A DNA stretch of 64,000 nt from Actinopolymorpha pittospori (GCF_014873875.1 NZ_JADBEM010000001.1:2170001-2234000), one strand, 5' to 3'. Positions 1 through 10,169 are shown, numbered from the stretch's first letter. The notes: generated by a model not told the origin, from the sequence alone. A program made the numbers and translations.

Positions 1-2
1 GG

Positions 3-518
3 ATCCGGCTCGCCGGTGAGCGGGTGCGCTTCCAGGGCCTGCCCGCCCGGATCTGCTGGCTCGGCTACGGCGAACGCGACAAGGCCGGCCTGCGTTTCAA
101 CGAGATGGTCGCCGCCGGCGAGCTACGGGCTCCGGTCGTGATCGGACGTGACCACCTCGACGCCGGTTCGGTCGCCTCGCCCTACCGCGAGACCGAGGCG
201 ATGGCCGACGGTTCGGACGCGATCGCCGACTGGCCACTCCTCAACGCGATGGTCAACGTCGCGTCCGGCGCCTCCTGGGTGAGCCTGCACCACGGTGGAG
301 GCGTCGGCATCGGCCGGTCCATCCACGCCGGCCAGGTCGTCGTCGCGGACGGCACCGAACTCGCCGCCGCCAAGCTCGACCGGGTGCTGACCAACGACCC
401 GGCCACCGGCGTCATCCGGCACGTCGACGCGGGGTACGAACACGCGGAGGAGACGGCCACCGCCCGAGGCCTCCGGACACCCATGCGGGAGGGCCCGCCC
501 CCCGAACCCGAGACGTGA
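3..518 (+). CDS. hutU: Urocanate hydratase, C-terminal part (5' end outside window)
   Basis: This is the last ~171 codons of urocanase, which hydrates urocanate to imidazolonepropionate with bound NAD+ as the second step of histidine breakdown. The frame is open from base 3, so the start lies to the left of the window. The segment shows the conserved urocanase C-terminal glycine-rich stretch [16 protein letters not shown] followed by a [12 protein letters not shown] region. The gene points toward the M20 hydrolase and hutF, consistent with a hut operon. Identification is firm; the length cannot be judged. Confidence 0.93.
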   Translation: MRLAGERVRFQGLPARICWLGYGERDKAGLRFNEMVAAGELRAPVVIGRDHLDAGSVASPYRETEAMADGSDAIADWPLLNAMVNVASGASWVSLHHGGGVGIGRSIHAGQVVVADGTELAAAKLDRVLTNDPATGVIRHVDAGYEHAEETATARGLRTPMREGPPPEPET

Positions 519-531
519 GTCCGACAGACAC

Positions 532-581
532 CAACTCCGACACGACCGCAACTCCGACACGGCCGCAACTCCGACAGACCG
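532..581. repeat. Three 17-bp tandem repeats downstream of hutU
   Basis: Three near-identical units starting caactccgac occupy 532-548, 549-565 and 566-581, beginning 13 bases after the hutU stop. They fill most of the gap to the next gene. No hairpin terminator is visible here, so read-through from hutU is likely. Confidence 0.8.
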
Positions 582-643
582 CAGCAGACCATGACAGACC
601 ACGACCGCGACCCGTTCGCCGGTACGCGAACGAAAGGTGAGGC

Positions 644-1852
644 ATGACGTACGAGGGCATGTGGAGCACGCTGGCGCAGATCGGCCGGCACGACCGTACC
701 GGCGGCTACCGCCGGTACACCTGGAGCGAACCGCACCGCGAGTGCGAGCTGTGGTTCCAGGAGGAGGCCGCCAAGCGGGGGTTGACGCTCGAGTCCGACG
801 GCAACGGCAACGTCGTCGCCTGGTGGCGGCCCGACCCCGACCAGACCGAGGGCGGCGTCGTCACCGGGAGCCACCTGGACTCCGTGCCCGACGGTGGCGC
901 GTTCGACGGGCCGCTCGGTGTGGTGTCGGCCCTCGCCGCCCTCGACCTGCTCCGCGACAACGGCGTCCAGCCCGCGCGGCCGCTCGGGATCGCGGTCTTC
1001 GCCGAGGAGGAGGGCGCGCGGTTCGGTGTCGCCTGCCTCGGTTCCAGGCTGCTCACCGGTGCCCTCCCGGCCGAGCGGGCCCGGGAACTCCGGGACGCCG
1101 ACGGGGTGTCCCTGCCCGACGCGATGGAGCGGGCCGGCGCCTCGCCCGCGCTCGGGCCGTCCCTCGGCCTGCTCCACGCCCCGTCGGCGTTCGTCGAACT
1201 CCACATCGAACAGGGCCGCGGCCTCGTCGACCTGGAAGCCCCGGTGGGGGTGGCCGACTCGATCTGGGCGCACGGCCGCTGGCGGTTCGAGTTCACCGGG
1301 GAGGCCAACCACGCGGGAACGACGCGGATGGCCGACCGCCACGACCCGATGCTGACGTACGCCATGACCGCCCTCGCCGCCAACAAACGCGCCCGGCTCA
1401 CCCGGACCCGCGCCACGTTCGGCCACGTCGAGGTCGAGCCCAACGCCACCAACGCCGTACCCTCCACCGTCCGCGCCTGGCTCGACGGCCGCGCCCACGA
1501 CGAGGAGAGCCTGCGGGCCCTCGTGGAGGAGGTGCGCCGGCTGGCGGGCGACCGGGCCCAGCGCGACGGCACCGGTCTGGAGGTCGAGGCCGAATCGCTC
1601 ACGCCCGGCGTGGACTTCGACGCCGACCTGCGTCGCCGGCTGGTCACCCGGCTCGGCGGTGCGCCGGAGCTGCCCACCCAGGCCGGTCACGACGCGGGGA
1701 TCCTCGCCGCCGCCGGCGTTCCCGCGGCGATGCTCTTCGTCCGCAACCCCACCGGGGTCTCCCACTCGCCCGCCGAGCACGCCGAGGCCGCCGACTGCGT
1801 CGCCGGAGTGCACGCGCTGGCCGACGTCCTCACCGAGCTCCTCGCCCCATGA
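644..1852 (+). CDS. M20-family amidohydrolase (allantoate amidohydrolase / N-carbamoyl amino acid hydrolase type)
   Basis: A 402-residue dinuclear metal hydrolase of the AllC/HyuC branch of peptidase family M20. Metal-binding motifs are present: GSHLDSVPDGG (75-85) with FDGPLGV (87-93), the acidic triplet EEEGARFG (121-128), HIEQG, and AGHDAG near the C terminus. The ATG at 644 follows an aaaggtgagg ribosome site. Its stop overlaps the hutF start (ATGA). The named family hydrolyses allantoate or carbamoyl amino acids, but the position between hutU and hutF suggests a role in histidine breakdown, perhaps release of formate from N-formylglutamate. That role is inference. Confidence 0.85.
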   Translation: MTYEGMWSTLAQIGRHDRTGGYRRYTWSEPHRECELWFQEEAAKRGLTLESDGNGNVVAWWRPDPDQTEGGVVTGSHLDSVPDGGAFDGPLGVVSALAALDLLRDNGVQPARPLGIAVFAEEEGARFGVACLGSRLLTGALPAERARELRDADGVSLPDAMERAGASPALGPSLGLLHAPSAFVELHIEQGRGLVDLEAPVGVADSIWAHGRWRFEFTGEANHAGTTRMADRHDPMLTYAMTALAANKRARLTRTRATFGHVEVEPNATNAVPSTVRAWLDGRAHDEESLRALVEEVRRLAGDRAQRDGTGLEVEAESLTPGVDFDADLRRRLVTRLGGAPELPTQAGHDAGILAAAGVPAAMLFVRNPTGVSHSPAEHAEAADCVAGVHALADVLTELLAP

Positions 1853-3222
1853 GCGGCGCGGATCCTTCGTACTGGTGCCCGTTCGCATGGCTGCCTCCGG
1901 GAGAGGTGCACGCCGGCGTCCTGGTGGAGGTCGAGGGAACCCGCATCACGTCGGTTCGGACCGGTGTCTCCGACCCGCCCGCGGCCGCCGTCCAGCTGCC
2001 CGGGCTGACGCTGCCCGGTCTCGCCAACGCGCACTCGCACGCGTTTCACCGGGCGCTGCGCGGTCGCACCCAGAGCGTGCCCACCGGATCGGCTGGTGCC
2101 GGCAGCTTCTGGACCTGGCGGGACCGGATGTACGACCTCGCCGCGCGGCTCGACCCCGACCTCTACTACGAACTCGCCGTTGCGGTCTACGCCGAGATGG
2201 TGCTGGCCGGGATCACCTGCGTCGGTGAGTTCCACTACGTCCACCACGGCCCGGGCGGCCGACCCTACGACGATCCCAACGCGATGGCCGACGTCCTGAT
2301 CGCGGCGGCGAGGGACGCCGGCCTGCGGATCACGCTGCTCGACACGTGTTACCTCACCGGCGGGATTGGCTCGCCTCTCACCGGTGTGCAGGAACGGTTC
2401 GGGGACGGCGACGCCGCGCGGTGGGCGGCGCGGGTCGACTCGTTGCGCGACCGGTACGCCGGGGCGGAGGACGTCGTGGTCGGTGCCGCCGTCCACTCCG
2501 TGCGCGCGGTGCCCGCGGACCAGCTCCCGACGGTGGCGGGGTGGGCCAACACCCACGCCGTTCCGCTGCACGTCCACCTGTCCGAGCAGCGCCGCGAGAA
2601 CGCCGACTGTGTCGCGGCGTACGGCGTCCAGCCCACCGAACTGCTCTTCGACCACGGCGTCCTCGGGCCGCGGACCACCGCCGTCCACACCACGCATCTC
2701 GACGACGGTGGTGTCGGGTTGATCGCCGGTTCGGACACGACCGTGTGCCTGTGTCCCACCACCGAACGAGACCTCGCCGACGGCGTCGGCCCGGCCGGCG
2801 CACTTCGTCGGGCCGGCGCGGAACTCGTGCTCGGCAGTGACAGTCACGCGGTGGTGGACATGTTCGAGGAGGCCCGCGCCCTGGAACTCGACGAACGTCT
2901 CGTGACAGGGCGCCGCGGTCACTGGCCGGCGGGAGCTCTGCTCGCCACCGTCACCGAGGTCGCGCACCGCTCACTCGGCTTCTCCGACGCCGGCCTGATC
3001 GAACCCGGCGCGCGAGCCGACCTGGTGAGCGTTCGGCTGGATTCCGTACGCACCGCCGGTGCGGAGCCCGCGCAGGCGGTCGACATGGTGGTGTTCGCGG
3101 CCACGGCGGCCGACGTCGACACCGTGGTCAGCGGAGGCGTCCGAGTCGTCGAGGCTGGCCGACACCGCCGCTACGACGACCTCGCCAGCCGACTCGACGC
3201 GATGGTGCGCGCGCTCTGGTGA
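1849..3222 (+). CDS. hutF: Formimidoylglutamate deiminase
   Basis: A 457-residue amidohydrolase-superfamily enzyme that converts N-formimino-L-glutamate to N-formyl-L-glutamate and ammonia. The metal site HSHAFHR is at 62-68, with a downstream HLSEQ and a late DSHAV motif. The SFWTWRDRMY stretch is typical of HutF. The ATG at 1849 overlaps the preceding stop by four bases, which indicates translational coupling. A much longer open frame extends upstream to 637, but it lies in another frame over the M20 gene and is rejected as coding. hutI and hutH are not in the window. Confidence 0.92.
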   Translation: MSGADPSYWCPFAWLPPGEVHAGVLVEVEGTRITSVRTGVSDPPAAAVQLPGLTLPGLANAHSHAFHRALRGRTQSVPTGSAGAGSFWTWRDRMYDLAARLDPDLYYELAVAVYAEMVLAGITCVGEFHYVHHGPGGRPYDDPNAMADVLIAAARDAGLRITLLDTCYLTGGIGSPLTGVQERFGDGDAARWAARVDSLRDRYAGAEDVVVGAAVHSVRAVPADQLPTVAGWANTHAVPLHVHLSEQRRENADCVAAYGVQPTELLFDHGVLGPRTTAVHTTHLDDGGVGLIAGSDTTVCLCPTTERDLADGVGPAGALRRAGAELVLGSDSHAVVDMFEEARALELDERLVTGRRGHWPAGALLATVTEVAHRSLGFSDAGLIEPGARADLVSVRLDSVRTAGAEPAQAVDMVVFAATAADVDTVVSGGVRVVEAGRHRRYDDLASRLDAMVRALW

Positions 3223-3742
3223 CAGGCCGTCGGGTCGGGGTTGGGACCGACATCGACACACGACCGGAACCAGAACCGCACCCGAACCGAGCCTGAAACC
3301 GAACTCGAACCGGACCCCCACTGCGCCGCGACTACGACCCGGTCGCGACCCGGTTCCGCCCTGATCGCGACCCGGTTCCGCCCGGGTTCCGACCTTGACT
3401 TCGTGCTTGACCCTCCCGCGAGTCGGACCTGACCTCGGCTTGACTTCGGCTTGACTTCGACCTGGCCCCGGAAAGCGGTGTCACCGAGTGGTCCGGCGAC
3501 ACGCCGTGGAGCGGTCGTCACGCTCGACGTCCGGGCGTGTCGCAGCTGCCTGGGTGAAATTCACCGTATGTCATGCTTTGTCGCTCGAATCCGGCAGCGC
3601 AGTGTGAGGCGGAGATCACGCTTAGGTAGATATATACGGACGGTGCATGGTTTTCCCCAAGTCGTGTAGTGGGTCCCCCTGAATTTGCTCTAGGCTCCCG
3701 TCTGTTTTCTCATCCCAGACGACATCCCCCGGGGGGTCACAC
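3223..3742. other. Intergenic region with degenerate short repeats
   Basis: 520 bases without a convincing gene. It holds a low-complexity run of accgaac-like units (about 3263-3320), a 19-bp direct repeat tcgcgacccggttccgccc at 3343-3361 and 3365-3383, and repeats of the cggcttgacttc type at 3434-3462. The promoter of the downstream protease should lie in the more AT-rich part near 3620-3720, but I cannot assign -35 and -10 boxes with confidence. Confidence 0.6.
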
Positions 3743-5935
3743 GTGAGATCGCGTCGCCTGGTCGGCGGTCTTGCAGCCCTAGCCACCGCGGTAAGCGGTT
3801 CGGCTCTGGTTGCGATGGCCGCGCCGGCCAACGCGGGCTCGACTACGAGTCCCGCGTTCGGTACGAGTCCCGCCGCCCTGGTGCAGCAGCGTGGCACCGA
3901 TGGTTCGGTCCGGGTCCTTGAGGCCAAGGGCGCTCCCATCGCGCGCCCGACGGGCGTGTCCGCCAACGCCAAGCCGGAGACGGCAGCGAAGGCGCACCTC
4001 GCTACTTACGCACGGGCGTTCAGCGTGCCGGCCAACGAGCTCAAGGTCGACAGCACGGCCAAGCTCGACAACGGCACCGCGGTCCGTTTCGACCGCAGCC
4101 ACGACGGCATTCCGGTCTTCGGCGGCCAGCTCGTGGTGTCGCTCGACAAGTCCAACAACCTCGAGTTCATCGTCGGTGAGGCCGGTGGCCAGCCCGCCAG
4201 CTCCTTCCCGACGCTGAACAAGCTCACCGAGGCCAAGCTCTCCGGCGTTGCCAAGAAGGTCGTGGCGGTTCGGGAGAAGCTCGGCTCGACGGCGGGCCTG
4301 CAGGTCGAGGCGCAGGGCAAGACCTGGTACGACGGCAGCCTCCTCGGTGTTCCGGGTGCGGAGGGCGTCAAGCCGGTCTACGGCTTCAAGGTGAGCTCCG
4401 CCTCCAAGGCCATCCAGTACCAGGTGATGGTCAACGCCTCCACCCAGAAGGCGGAGTTGGCCTACTCGCTCAACCGCGAGGCCCTCAACCGCGTCATCTG
4501 TGACGCGAAGGGCCAGGTTGTCCAGGACGCCACCTGCGACGGCACGAAGAACGCCTACGCTCGCTCCGAGGGTCAGGGCCCGTCCTCCGTCGAGGACGTC
4601 AACAAGGTCTACGACTTCTTCCACGAGACGGCGGTCCGCTACGCCAGCTACACCAATCTCGACCTGACCAGCTTCATCGGCGCCGACTACGGCGACGGCA
4701 AGGGCAAGGCGCTGCGCGCCACGGTCCGCACCTGCCTCCCGCAGTACGCGTGCCCGCTCGAGAACGCCTTCTGGGACGGCACCCAGATGATCTTCGGTCA
4801 GGGTGTCACGACCGACGACGTCACCGGCCACGAGCTGACCCACGGCGTCACCGAGCACACCTCCAACCTCGCTTACCTGTTCCAGTCGGGTGCGATCAAC
4901 GAGGGCCTGTCCGACGCCATGGGTGAGATCACCGACTTCACCAGCGGCGACGCCGACGACACGGCGGCCAACCGTTGGAAGATGGGTGAGGGTTCCTCCC
5001 TCGGCGTCATCCGTGACATGAAGGACCCGACGGCCTACGACCAGCCCGACAAGATGACGTCGGACCTCTGGTTCGACGACCCGACGATGGGGGACAACGG
5101 CGGCGTCCACTACAACAGTGGTGTCTTCAACAAGGCCGTCTACCTCATGACCGATGGTGACACCTTCAACGGTTACACCATCCGCGGCCTGGGCCCGGCG
5201 AAGGCGTTCAAGATCACCTGGACGCTGATGAACCTGCTGACGCCCGGTGCCGACTACAAGGACATCTCCTACACCCTGCCGCTGTCCTGCCGTAAGAACA
5301 TCGGCCGGAGCGGCTCCTTCATCACCGAGGACGACTGCCAGCAGGTCGACAAGGTGGTGCGGGCAACCGAGATGTTCAAGGACCCGGTGCGTGGTGCGGC
5401 GAAGAACGTCGGTTACTGCGCGACCGGTGAGACCGTGAACGCGGTCTACACCCAGGGCTTCGAGAACAAGAACAGCGGCTGGACGTTCGACGCCAACTGG
5501 CTCCTCGCCAGCGAGACGGCGCCTGACTTCTACCACTACGCCACGGTCGGTAAGGACTCCGCGGTGGCGTGGACGGTCGCCGGCGACGACATCTTCCTCA
5601 CGCAGAACACCGGCGTGGAGATCCCCGAAGGTGGCTTCGCCCGGTTCGACAACGCCTACCTGCTCCAGGACGACGATGGTGCGGCCGTCGAGTACAACGA
5701 CGGTTCCGGCTGGAAGCCCGCGGCCGACCTGCCCAACGTCAACGGTGAGGACACCGCGGCCGCCGAGCTCGGCGGTGGAAAGAGCTTCGCGGGTAACTCG
5801 TTCGGCTTCGGCGGCACGAGGTACGACCTCTCCAGCCTGGCTGGCGAGACCGTGAAGTTCCGCTTCCACTCCAAGGTCGCCACGAACAACTCCTCGTGGT
5901 GGGTCGACAACTTCAAGATCTACTCCTGCAGCTGA
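3743..5935 (+). CDS. Secreted M4 (thermolysin-like) metalloprotease 1
   Basis: A 730-residue secreted zinc endopeptidase. It has an N-terminal signal peptide (MRSRRLVGGLAALATAVSG... cleaved near APANA), then an FTP/PepSY-type propeptide to about residue 220, then the M4 catalytic domain. Zinc ligands are HELTH (363-367) and the glutamate of INEGLSD, and the catalytic histidine is in NGGVHYNSG. After the catalytic domain comes a ~150-residue beta-rich domain ending SSWWVDNFKIYSCS, which resembles the jelly-roll domains of immune-inhibitor-A type proteases. The GTG at 3743 gives the signal peptide. A paralogue follows directly. Confidence 0.93.
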   Translation: MRSRRLVGGLAALATAVSGSALVAMAAPANAGSTTSPAFGTSPAALVQQRGTDGSVRVLEAKGAPIARPTGVSANAKPETAAKAHLATYARAFSVPANELKVDSTAKLDNGTAVRFDRSHDGIPVFGGQLVVSLDKSNNLEFIVGEAGGQPASSFPTLNKLTEAKLSGVAKKVVAVREKLGSTAGLQVEAQGKTWYDGSLLGVPGAEGVKPVYGFKVSSASKAIQYQVMVNASTQKAELAYSLNREALNRVICDAKGQVVQDATCDGTKNAYARSEGQGPSSVEDVNKVYDFFHETAVRYASYTNLDLTSFIGADYGDGKGKALRATVRTCLPQYACPLENAFWDGTQMIFGQGVTTDDVTGHELTHGVTEHTSNLAYLFQSGAINEGLSDAMGEITDFTSGDADDTAANRWKMGEGSSLGVIRDMKDPTAYDQPDKMTSDLWFDDPTMGDNGGVHYNSGVFNKAVYLMTDGDTFNGYTIRGLGPAKAFKITWTLMNLLTPGADYKDISYTLPLSCRKNIGRSGSFITEDDCQQVDKVVRATEMFKDPVRGAAKNVGYCATGETVNAVYTQGFENKNSGWTFDANWLLASETAPDFYHYATVGKDSAVAWTVAGDDIFLTQNTGVEIPEGGFARFDNAYLLQDDDGAAVEYNDGSGWKPAADLPNVNGEDTAAAELGGGKSFAGNSFGFGGTRYDLSSLAGETVKFRFHSKVATNNSSWWVDNFKIYSCS

Positions 5936-5959
5936 GCCTCACCGCTCCAGCAGCTCCAG

Positions 5960-6002
5960 AGGGCCCCAGGATCACTCGCTTCGGCGGGTGGCCTGGGGCC
6001 CT
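5960..6002 (+). terminator. Hairpin terminator after protease 1
   Basis: The arms agggccccagg (5960-5970) and cctggggccct (5992-6002) form a perfect 11-bp stem 24 bases after the stop. There is no U-tract, as is common in actinobacteria. Confidence 0.75.
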
Positions 6003-6305
6003 CGCCCTGTTTCCGGAACCGAGGCGCCGCGCCCGCCCTCATCGGCCGCCCTCATCGGCCCCACGGAGTCCCAACCCAGGTAATGAGTCGCTCGCTCCCC
6101 AGGTAATGGAGCCCCTTCCCCATCTAGTGAGTAGACGCCGGGTGAACGGCCGGCCGGCCCCGAATCGGACTGTGACCGTGTCGGAACTGTCCGTTTTCGC
6201 CCCTTGCGTTAACAGATGGGCTTTACCACACCATGGGTAGGCAATACGTCCGATTTGCGACTAAGCTCGCCGGGCACGATCTAACTCCAACGATGGGGGT
6301 TCCTT

Positions 6306-8510
6306 GTGAAGTACCGACGCACAGTCGGCGGCTTGGCCGCCCTGGCGACGGTTGTCAGTGGCAGCGTGCTCGCGCTTGCCACACCGTCTTTCGCCGGCAC
6401 GATGTCCGGCCCGAGCTTTCCTGTGCAGGGCAGCAGCCAGGACAGCTCGATCAGGATCCTCAAGGGGTCCGACGGTACCGTCACCGGCGTAGCGGCCAAG
6501 GGGTCTGCGATCGCTCTGCCGAAGGGTTCGAGCGAGTCGCCGGAGGACGCGGCAAAGGCCCACCTCGAGCGCTTCGCGAGCAAGCTCGGTGTGGACCCCT
6601 CCGGGCTGAAGCCGGTCGCCTCCAACAAGGTGTCCGGCGGCAACGCCGTCAAGCTGCAGCAGTACATCAACGGTGTGCCGGTTGTTGCTGGTGAGGTCAT
6701 CGCCTCCCTCGACTCCAAGAACCAGCTCCAGGCGCTCCTCGGGGAGACCGCCAAGGGTTCGGTCGAGTCGACGAAGAACCTGCTCGGCGAGGCCAAGGCG
6801 ACGTTGGTGGCGAAGAAGTACGTCGCTGCCAAGGCCAAGGTCTCCGCTATCGGCCTCCAGGCCAAGAGCGAGGGACGTTGGATCTACAACCCGGAGCTGC
6901 TCGGTGCGCCCGGCGCGCCGGTCAACCGGGAGACGCTGAAGGTCCAGGTGTCCAACCGCGACCACACCGTTGACTACACGGTCTTCGTCGACCGCGGATT
7001 CAACACGGTCGCGCTCGCGGTCACCAACAACCACGCGGCGCTCAAGCGCAATGTGTGTGACCTCGACAACAAGGACGTCGGCGCGCTCGACGGCGCCGTC
7101 TGCGACGGCACCAACATCCCCTACGCCCGCCAGGAAGGCGGCGCTCCCTCGGGGATCGCGGACGTCGACCGGGTTTACGACAACCTGGGCGAGGTCGCCA
7201 AGTGGTACGCGTCGTACGCCAACCTCGACGTGTCCGCGCTGATCGGCGGAAGCAACAAGACGCTCACCGCCACCACTCGGGTCTGCGCGACGCAGGCTCA
7301 GCAGGGCTGCCCCCTCGCCAACGCCTTCTGGAGCGACCCGCTCGGCCAGATGGTCTACGGCGACGGTGTCACCGGACTGGACGTCACCGGCCACGAGCTG
7401 ACCCACGGTGTGACGTCCCGCACCTCCGGTCTCTACTACGCCTACCAGTCGGGTGCGATCAACGAGTCGATCTCCGACACCATGGGTGAGCTGATCGACC
7501 TCGCTCAGAACCCGGACAAGGTCAACAGCGACCAGGCGTGGCTGATCGGCGACGACATGGACCCGGCGTCCCCCGACCTGCCGGCTCCTCTGCGCAGCAT
7601 GAAGGACCCGGGCGCCTTCGGGCAGCCCGACAGCATGACCTCCTCCGACTGGGACGCTGACTCCCAGTTCCTCGACTCGGGCGGCGTGCACACCAACAGC
7701 GGGCCGGGCAACAAGACGGCCTACCTGATCGCCCAGGGCGACAACTACAACGGCTACGACATCCGTGGTCTGGGTCTCGCGAAGACGTTCAAGATCTACT
7801 GGACGGCTGAGAACCTCATGACCTCCGGTACGGACTACAAGGACCTGTTCAACGTCCTTCCGCTGTCGTGCCGCAAGAACATCGGCAAGTCCGGCACCTT
7901 CCTCACCGAGGACGACTGCGCGCAGGTCGACAAGGCCGTCCGCGCGACCGAGCTCTACAAGGACGCGGCCAACTCCGCTCCTGTGGCGACGCCGTACTGC
8001 GAGTCTGGTAACCCCAAGGCTTCGTACTCCCAGACCTTCGACGCTGCTTCCTCCGACTGGACGCTCGCCAGCGGCGCTGGCCTGATGGCGTCGGACTTCG
8101 GCATCGACTACGTCAACTCCGGCAAGGACGCTCTCGGTCTGTTCACCGAGAACGGCCGGGTGAGCAACGGCTCGGCGACGTCGAAGGCCCTGAAGATCCC
8201 CGCCTCGAGCTGGCTGCGGCTCGACCTGGCGACGTTGTTCTCCCTCTACCAGCCGCTCGATGGAACGTCTGGGAAGCTGGAGTACAACGACGGTTCCGGC
8301 TGGAAGGCCGCCAGCACCCTGTCCGGCTCGGTGAACCCGGGCCCGTGGACCGGCCACTCCAACGGCTGGGCTTCGGCGAAGTACAACCTCTCGTCGCTGT
8401 CGGGCAAGAACGTTCAGTTCCGCCTCTCGATCACCGGTGAGACCGGCGACGCCAACAACCCGGTGTCGGTCATGGCTGTGGACAACTTCAAGGTCTACTC
8501 CTGCAGCTGA
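6306..8510 (+). CDS. Secreted M4 (thermolysin-like) metalloprotease 2
   Basis: A 734-residue paralogue of the preceding protease with the same plan: signal peptide (MKYRRTVGGLAALATVVSGS), propeptide, M4 catalytic domain and a C-terminal beta domain ending VDNFKVYSCS. The HELTH motif is again at 363-367, with the third ligand in INESISD and the catalytic histidine in GGVHTNSG. The start is a GTG at 6306. The similar lengths and coaxial motifs point to tandem duplication with later divergence. It has its own leader and terminator, so it is probably a separate transcription unit. Confidence 0.93.
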   Translation: MKYRRTVGGLAALATVVSGSVLALATPSFAGTMSGPSFPVQGSSQDSSIRILKGSDGTVTGVAAKGSAIALPKGSSESPEDAAKAHLERFASKLGVDPSGLKPVASNKVSGGNAVKLQQYINGVPVVAGEVIASLDSKNQLQALLGETAKGSVESTKNLLGEAKATLVAKKYVAAKAKVSAIGLQAKSEGRWIYNPELLGAPGAPVNRETLKVQVSNRDHTVDYTVFVDRGFNTVALAVTNNHAALKRNVCDLDNKDVGALDGAVCDGTNIPYARQEGGAPSGIADVDRVYDNLGEVAKWYASYANLDVSALIGGSNKTLTATTRVCATQAQQGCPLANAFWSDPLGQMVYGDGVTGLDVTGHELTHGVTSRTSGLYYAYQSGAINESISDTMGELIDLAQNPDKVNSDQAWLIGDDMDPASPDLPAPLRSMKDPGAFGQPDSMTSSDWDADSQFLDSGGVHTNSGPGNKTAYLIAQGDNYNGYDIRGLGLAKTFKIYWTAENLMTSGTDYKDLFNVLPLSCRKNIGKSGTFLTEDDCAQVDKAVRATELYKDAANSAPVATPYCESGNPKASYSQTFDAASSDWTLASGAGLMASDFGIDYVNSGKDALGLFTENGRVSNGSATSKALKIPASSWLRLDLATLFSLYQPLDGTSGKLEYNDGSGWKAASTLSGSVNPGPWTGHSNGWASAKYNLSSLSGKNVQFRLSITGETGDANNPVSVMAVDNFKVYSCS

Positions 8511-8561
8511 TCGGCGATTGACCGGTTGACCGGCTGACGCTGGTCGCCACCGCATCGCGGC

Positions 8562-8603
8562 GAAGGGCCCCGAGTTCCGCTTCTGGCGGGCTCGGGGCCC
8601 TTC
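8562..8603 (+). terminator. Hairpin terminator after protease 2
   Basis: gaagggccccgag (8562-8574) pairs perfectly with ctcggggcccttc (8591-8603). A second hairpin of 10 bp lies at 8643-8667 (gccgccggcc / ggccggcggc). Confidence 0.78.
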
Positions 8604-8855
8604 CGCATGTATCGGGATGTGTCGGGCGGAGCGGCCCGGCGAGCCGCCGGCCTTCGAGGCCGGCGGCAGCGCAAGGCGGCCCGGTCCGGAACGGGTGCCC
8701 GCCGCACCGGCCCGGCTACCCCTGCACCTTGCTCGCGATGCGTGACCGACAGGTCCCGGAACGTCCCGGCGAGAGCCTCGCGATCCCGGTCGAAGGCGCG
8801 CCCATGGACGGAGACCCTCGGGGCGGGTGGGTGAGGTCCCTGGTGTCCCCCTGAG

Positions 8856-8876
8856 GTTGAGTCGAGTGCACTCAGC
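8856..8876 (+). promoter_or_regulatory. HAIR operator 1 (HspR site) upstream of dnaK
   Basis: gttgagt-N7-actcagc is close to the HAIR consensus CTTGAGT-N7-ACTCAAG, the binding site of the heat-shock repressor HspR. It lies about 190 bases before the dnaK start. Confidence 0.85.
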
Positions 8877-8907
8877 TCTCTTGACCGAATCGAGTGCGCT
8901 CGGCAAG

Positions 8908-8928
8908 ATTGAGCGAGCTAGACTCAAG
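8908..8928 (+). promoter_or_regulatory. HAIR operator 2 (HspR site) upstream of dnaK
   Basis: attgagc-N7-actcaag has one perfect half-site and one half-site with two mismatches, 52 bases downstream of operator 1. The pair implies autoregulation of the dnaK-grpE-dnaJ-hspR operon by HspR. Confidence 0.82.
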
Positions 8929-9033
8929 GTCGGCCAAGTCGGACCCCGGTCCGGCGACGGCGGGCACGACACCGACTACTCACTACGACACCACATCCCA
9001 CCCGCCCCCCAACGAAGGCGGCGGCACGACGCA

Positions 9034-10169
9034 CGGAGGCTAGGCGTTATGGCTCGTTCGGTTGGTATTGATCTTGGTACGACGAATTCGGTGGTGGCGG
9101 TTCTTGAGGGTGGGGAGCCGACGGTGGTGACGAATGCGGAGGGTGCGCGGACCACTCCGTCGGTGGTGGCGTTTGCGAAGAATGGTGAGGTGTTGGTGGG
9201 GGAGGTGGCGAAGCGGCAGGCGGTGACGAATGTTGATCGGACGATTCGTTCGGTTAAGCGTCATATGGGGACTGACTGGTCGACTTCGGTGGATGGTAAG
9301 CCGTTTACGCCGCAGCAGATTTCTGCGTTTATTTTGCAGAAGTTGAAGCGTGATGCGGAGGCGTATTTGGGTGAGCCGGTGACGGATGCGGTTATTACTG
9401 TGCCGGCCTATTTTTCGGATGCGCAGCGTCAGGCGACGAAGGAGGCTGGTGAGATCGCTGGTTTGACTGTTCAGCGGATCATCAATGAGCCGACTGCGGC
9501 GGCGTTGGCGTATGGGTTGGACAAGGAGCACGACCAGACGATTTTGGTGTTCGATCTGGGTGGTGGCACCTTCGATGTCTCGTTGTTGGAGATTGGTGAG
9601 GGTGTGTTTGAGGTCAAGGCGACTTCTGGTGACAACCATCTGGGTGGTGATGACTGGGATTCCAAGATCGTGGACTGGTTGGTGGGGCAGTTCAAGAACA
9701 AGCAGGGGATTGATCTGGGGGCGGACAAGATCGCGAAGCAGCGTCTGACGGAGGCTGCTGAGAAGGCGAAGATCGAGTTGTCGTCGGCGTCGGAGACGCA
9801 GATTAATTTGCCGTACATCACGTTGGGTGAGTCGGGTCCGTTGCATTTGGATGAGAAGTTGTCGCGGGCTGAGTTCCAGCGGATGACGGGTGATTTGTTG
9901 GAGCGGTGTCGGCGTCCGTTCCAGCAGGTGTTGAAGGATGGTGGGGTGGAGATCGCCAAGATCGATCATGTGATTTTGGTGGGTGGTTCTACTCGGATGC
10001 CTGCGGTGGCGGATCTGGTGCGGGAGTTGACGGGTGGTAAGGAGCCTCACAAGGGTGTGAACCCTGATGAGGTGGTGGCGATTGGTGCGTCGTTGCAGTC
10101 GGGTGTGTTGCGGGGTGAGGTGAAGGACGTTCTGTTGTTGGACGTGACTCCGCTCTCCCTCGGAATCGC
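9034..10169. repeat. 1136-bp identical repeat, copy A (5' part of dnaK1)
   Basis: From the ribosome site (cggaggc) through codon 373 of dnaK1, the sequence appears base-for-base identical to 16269-17404. Inside it codons end almost only in G or T, unlike the rest of the window. Of the first 60 codons, 59 end in G or T, one in C and none in A. Normal C/G-ending codons resume near 10150. Confidence 0.93.

Noticed and set aside
182..1888. A 568-codon minus-strand open frame across hutU and the M20 gene
   Set aside because: It is a high-GC antisense frame with Arg/Gly/Val-rich translation and no motif, opposite two well-identified genes.
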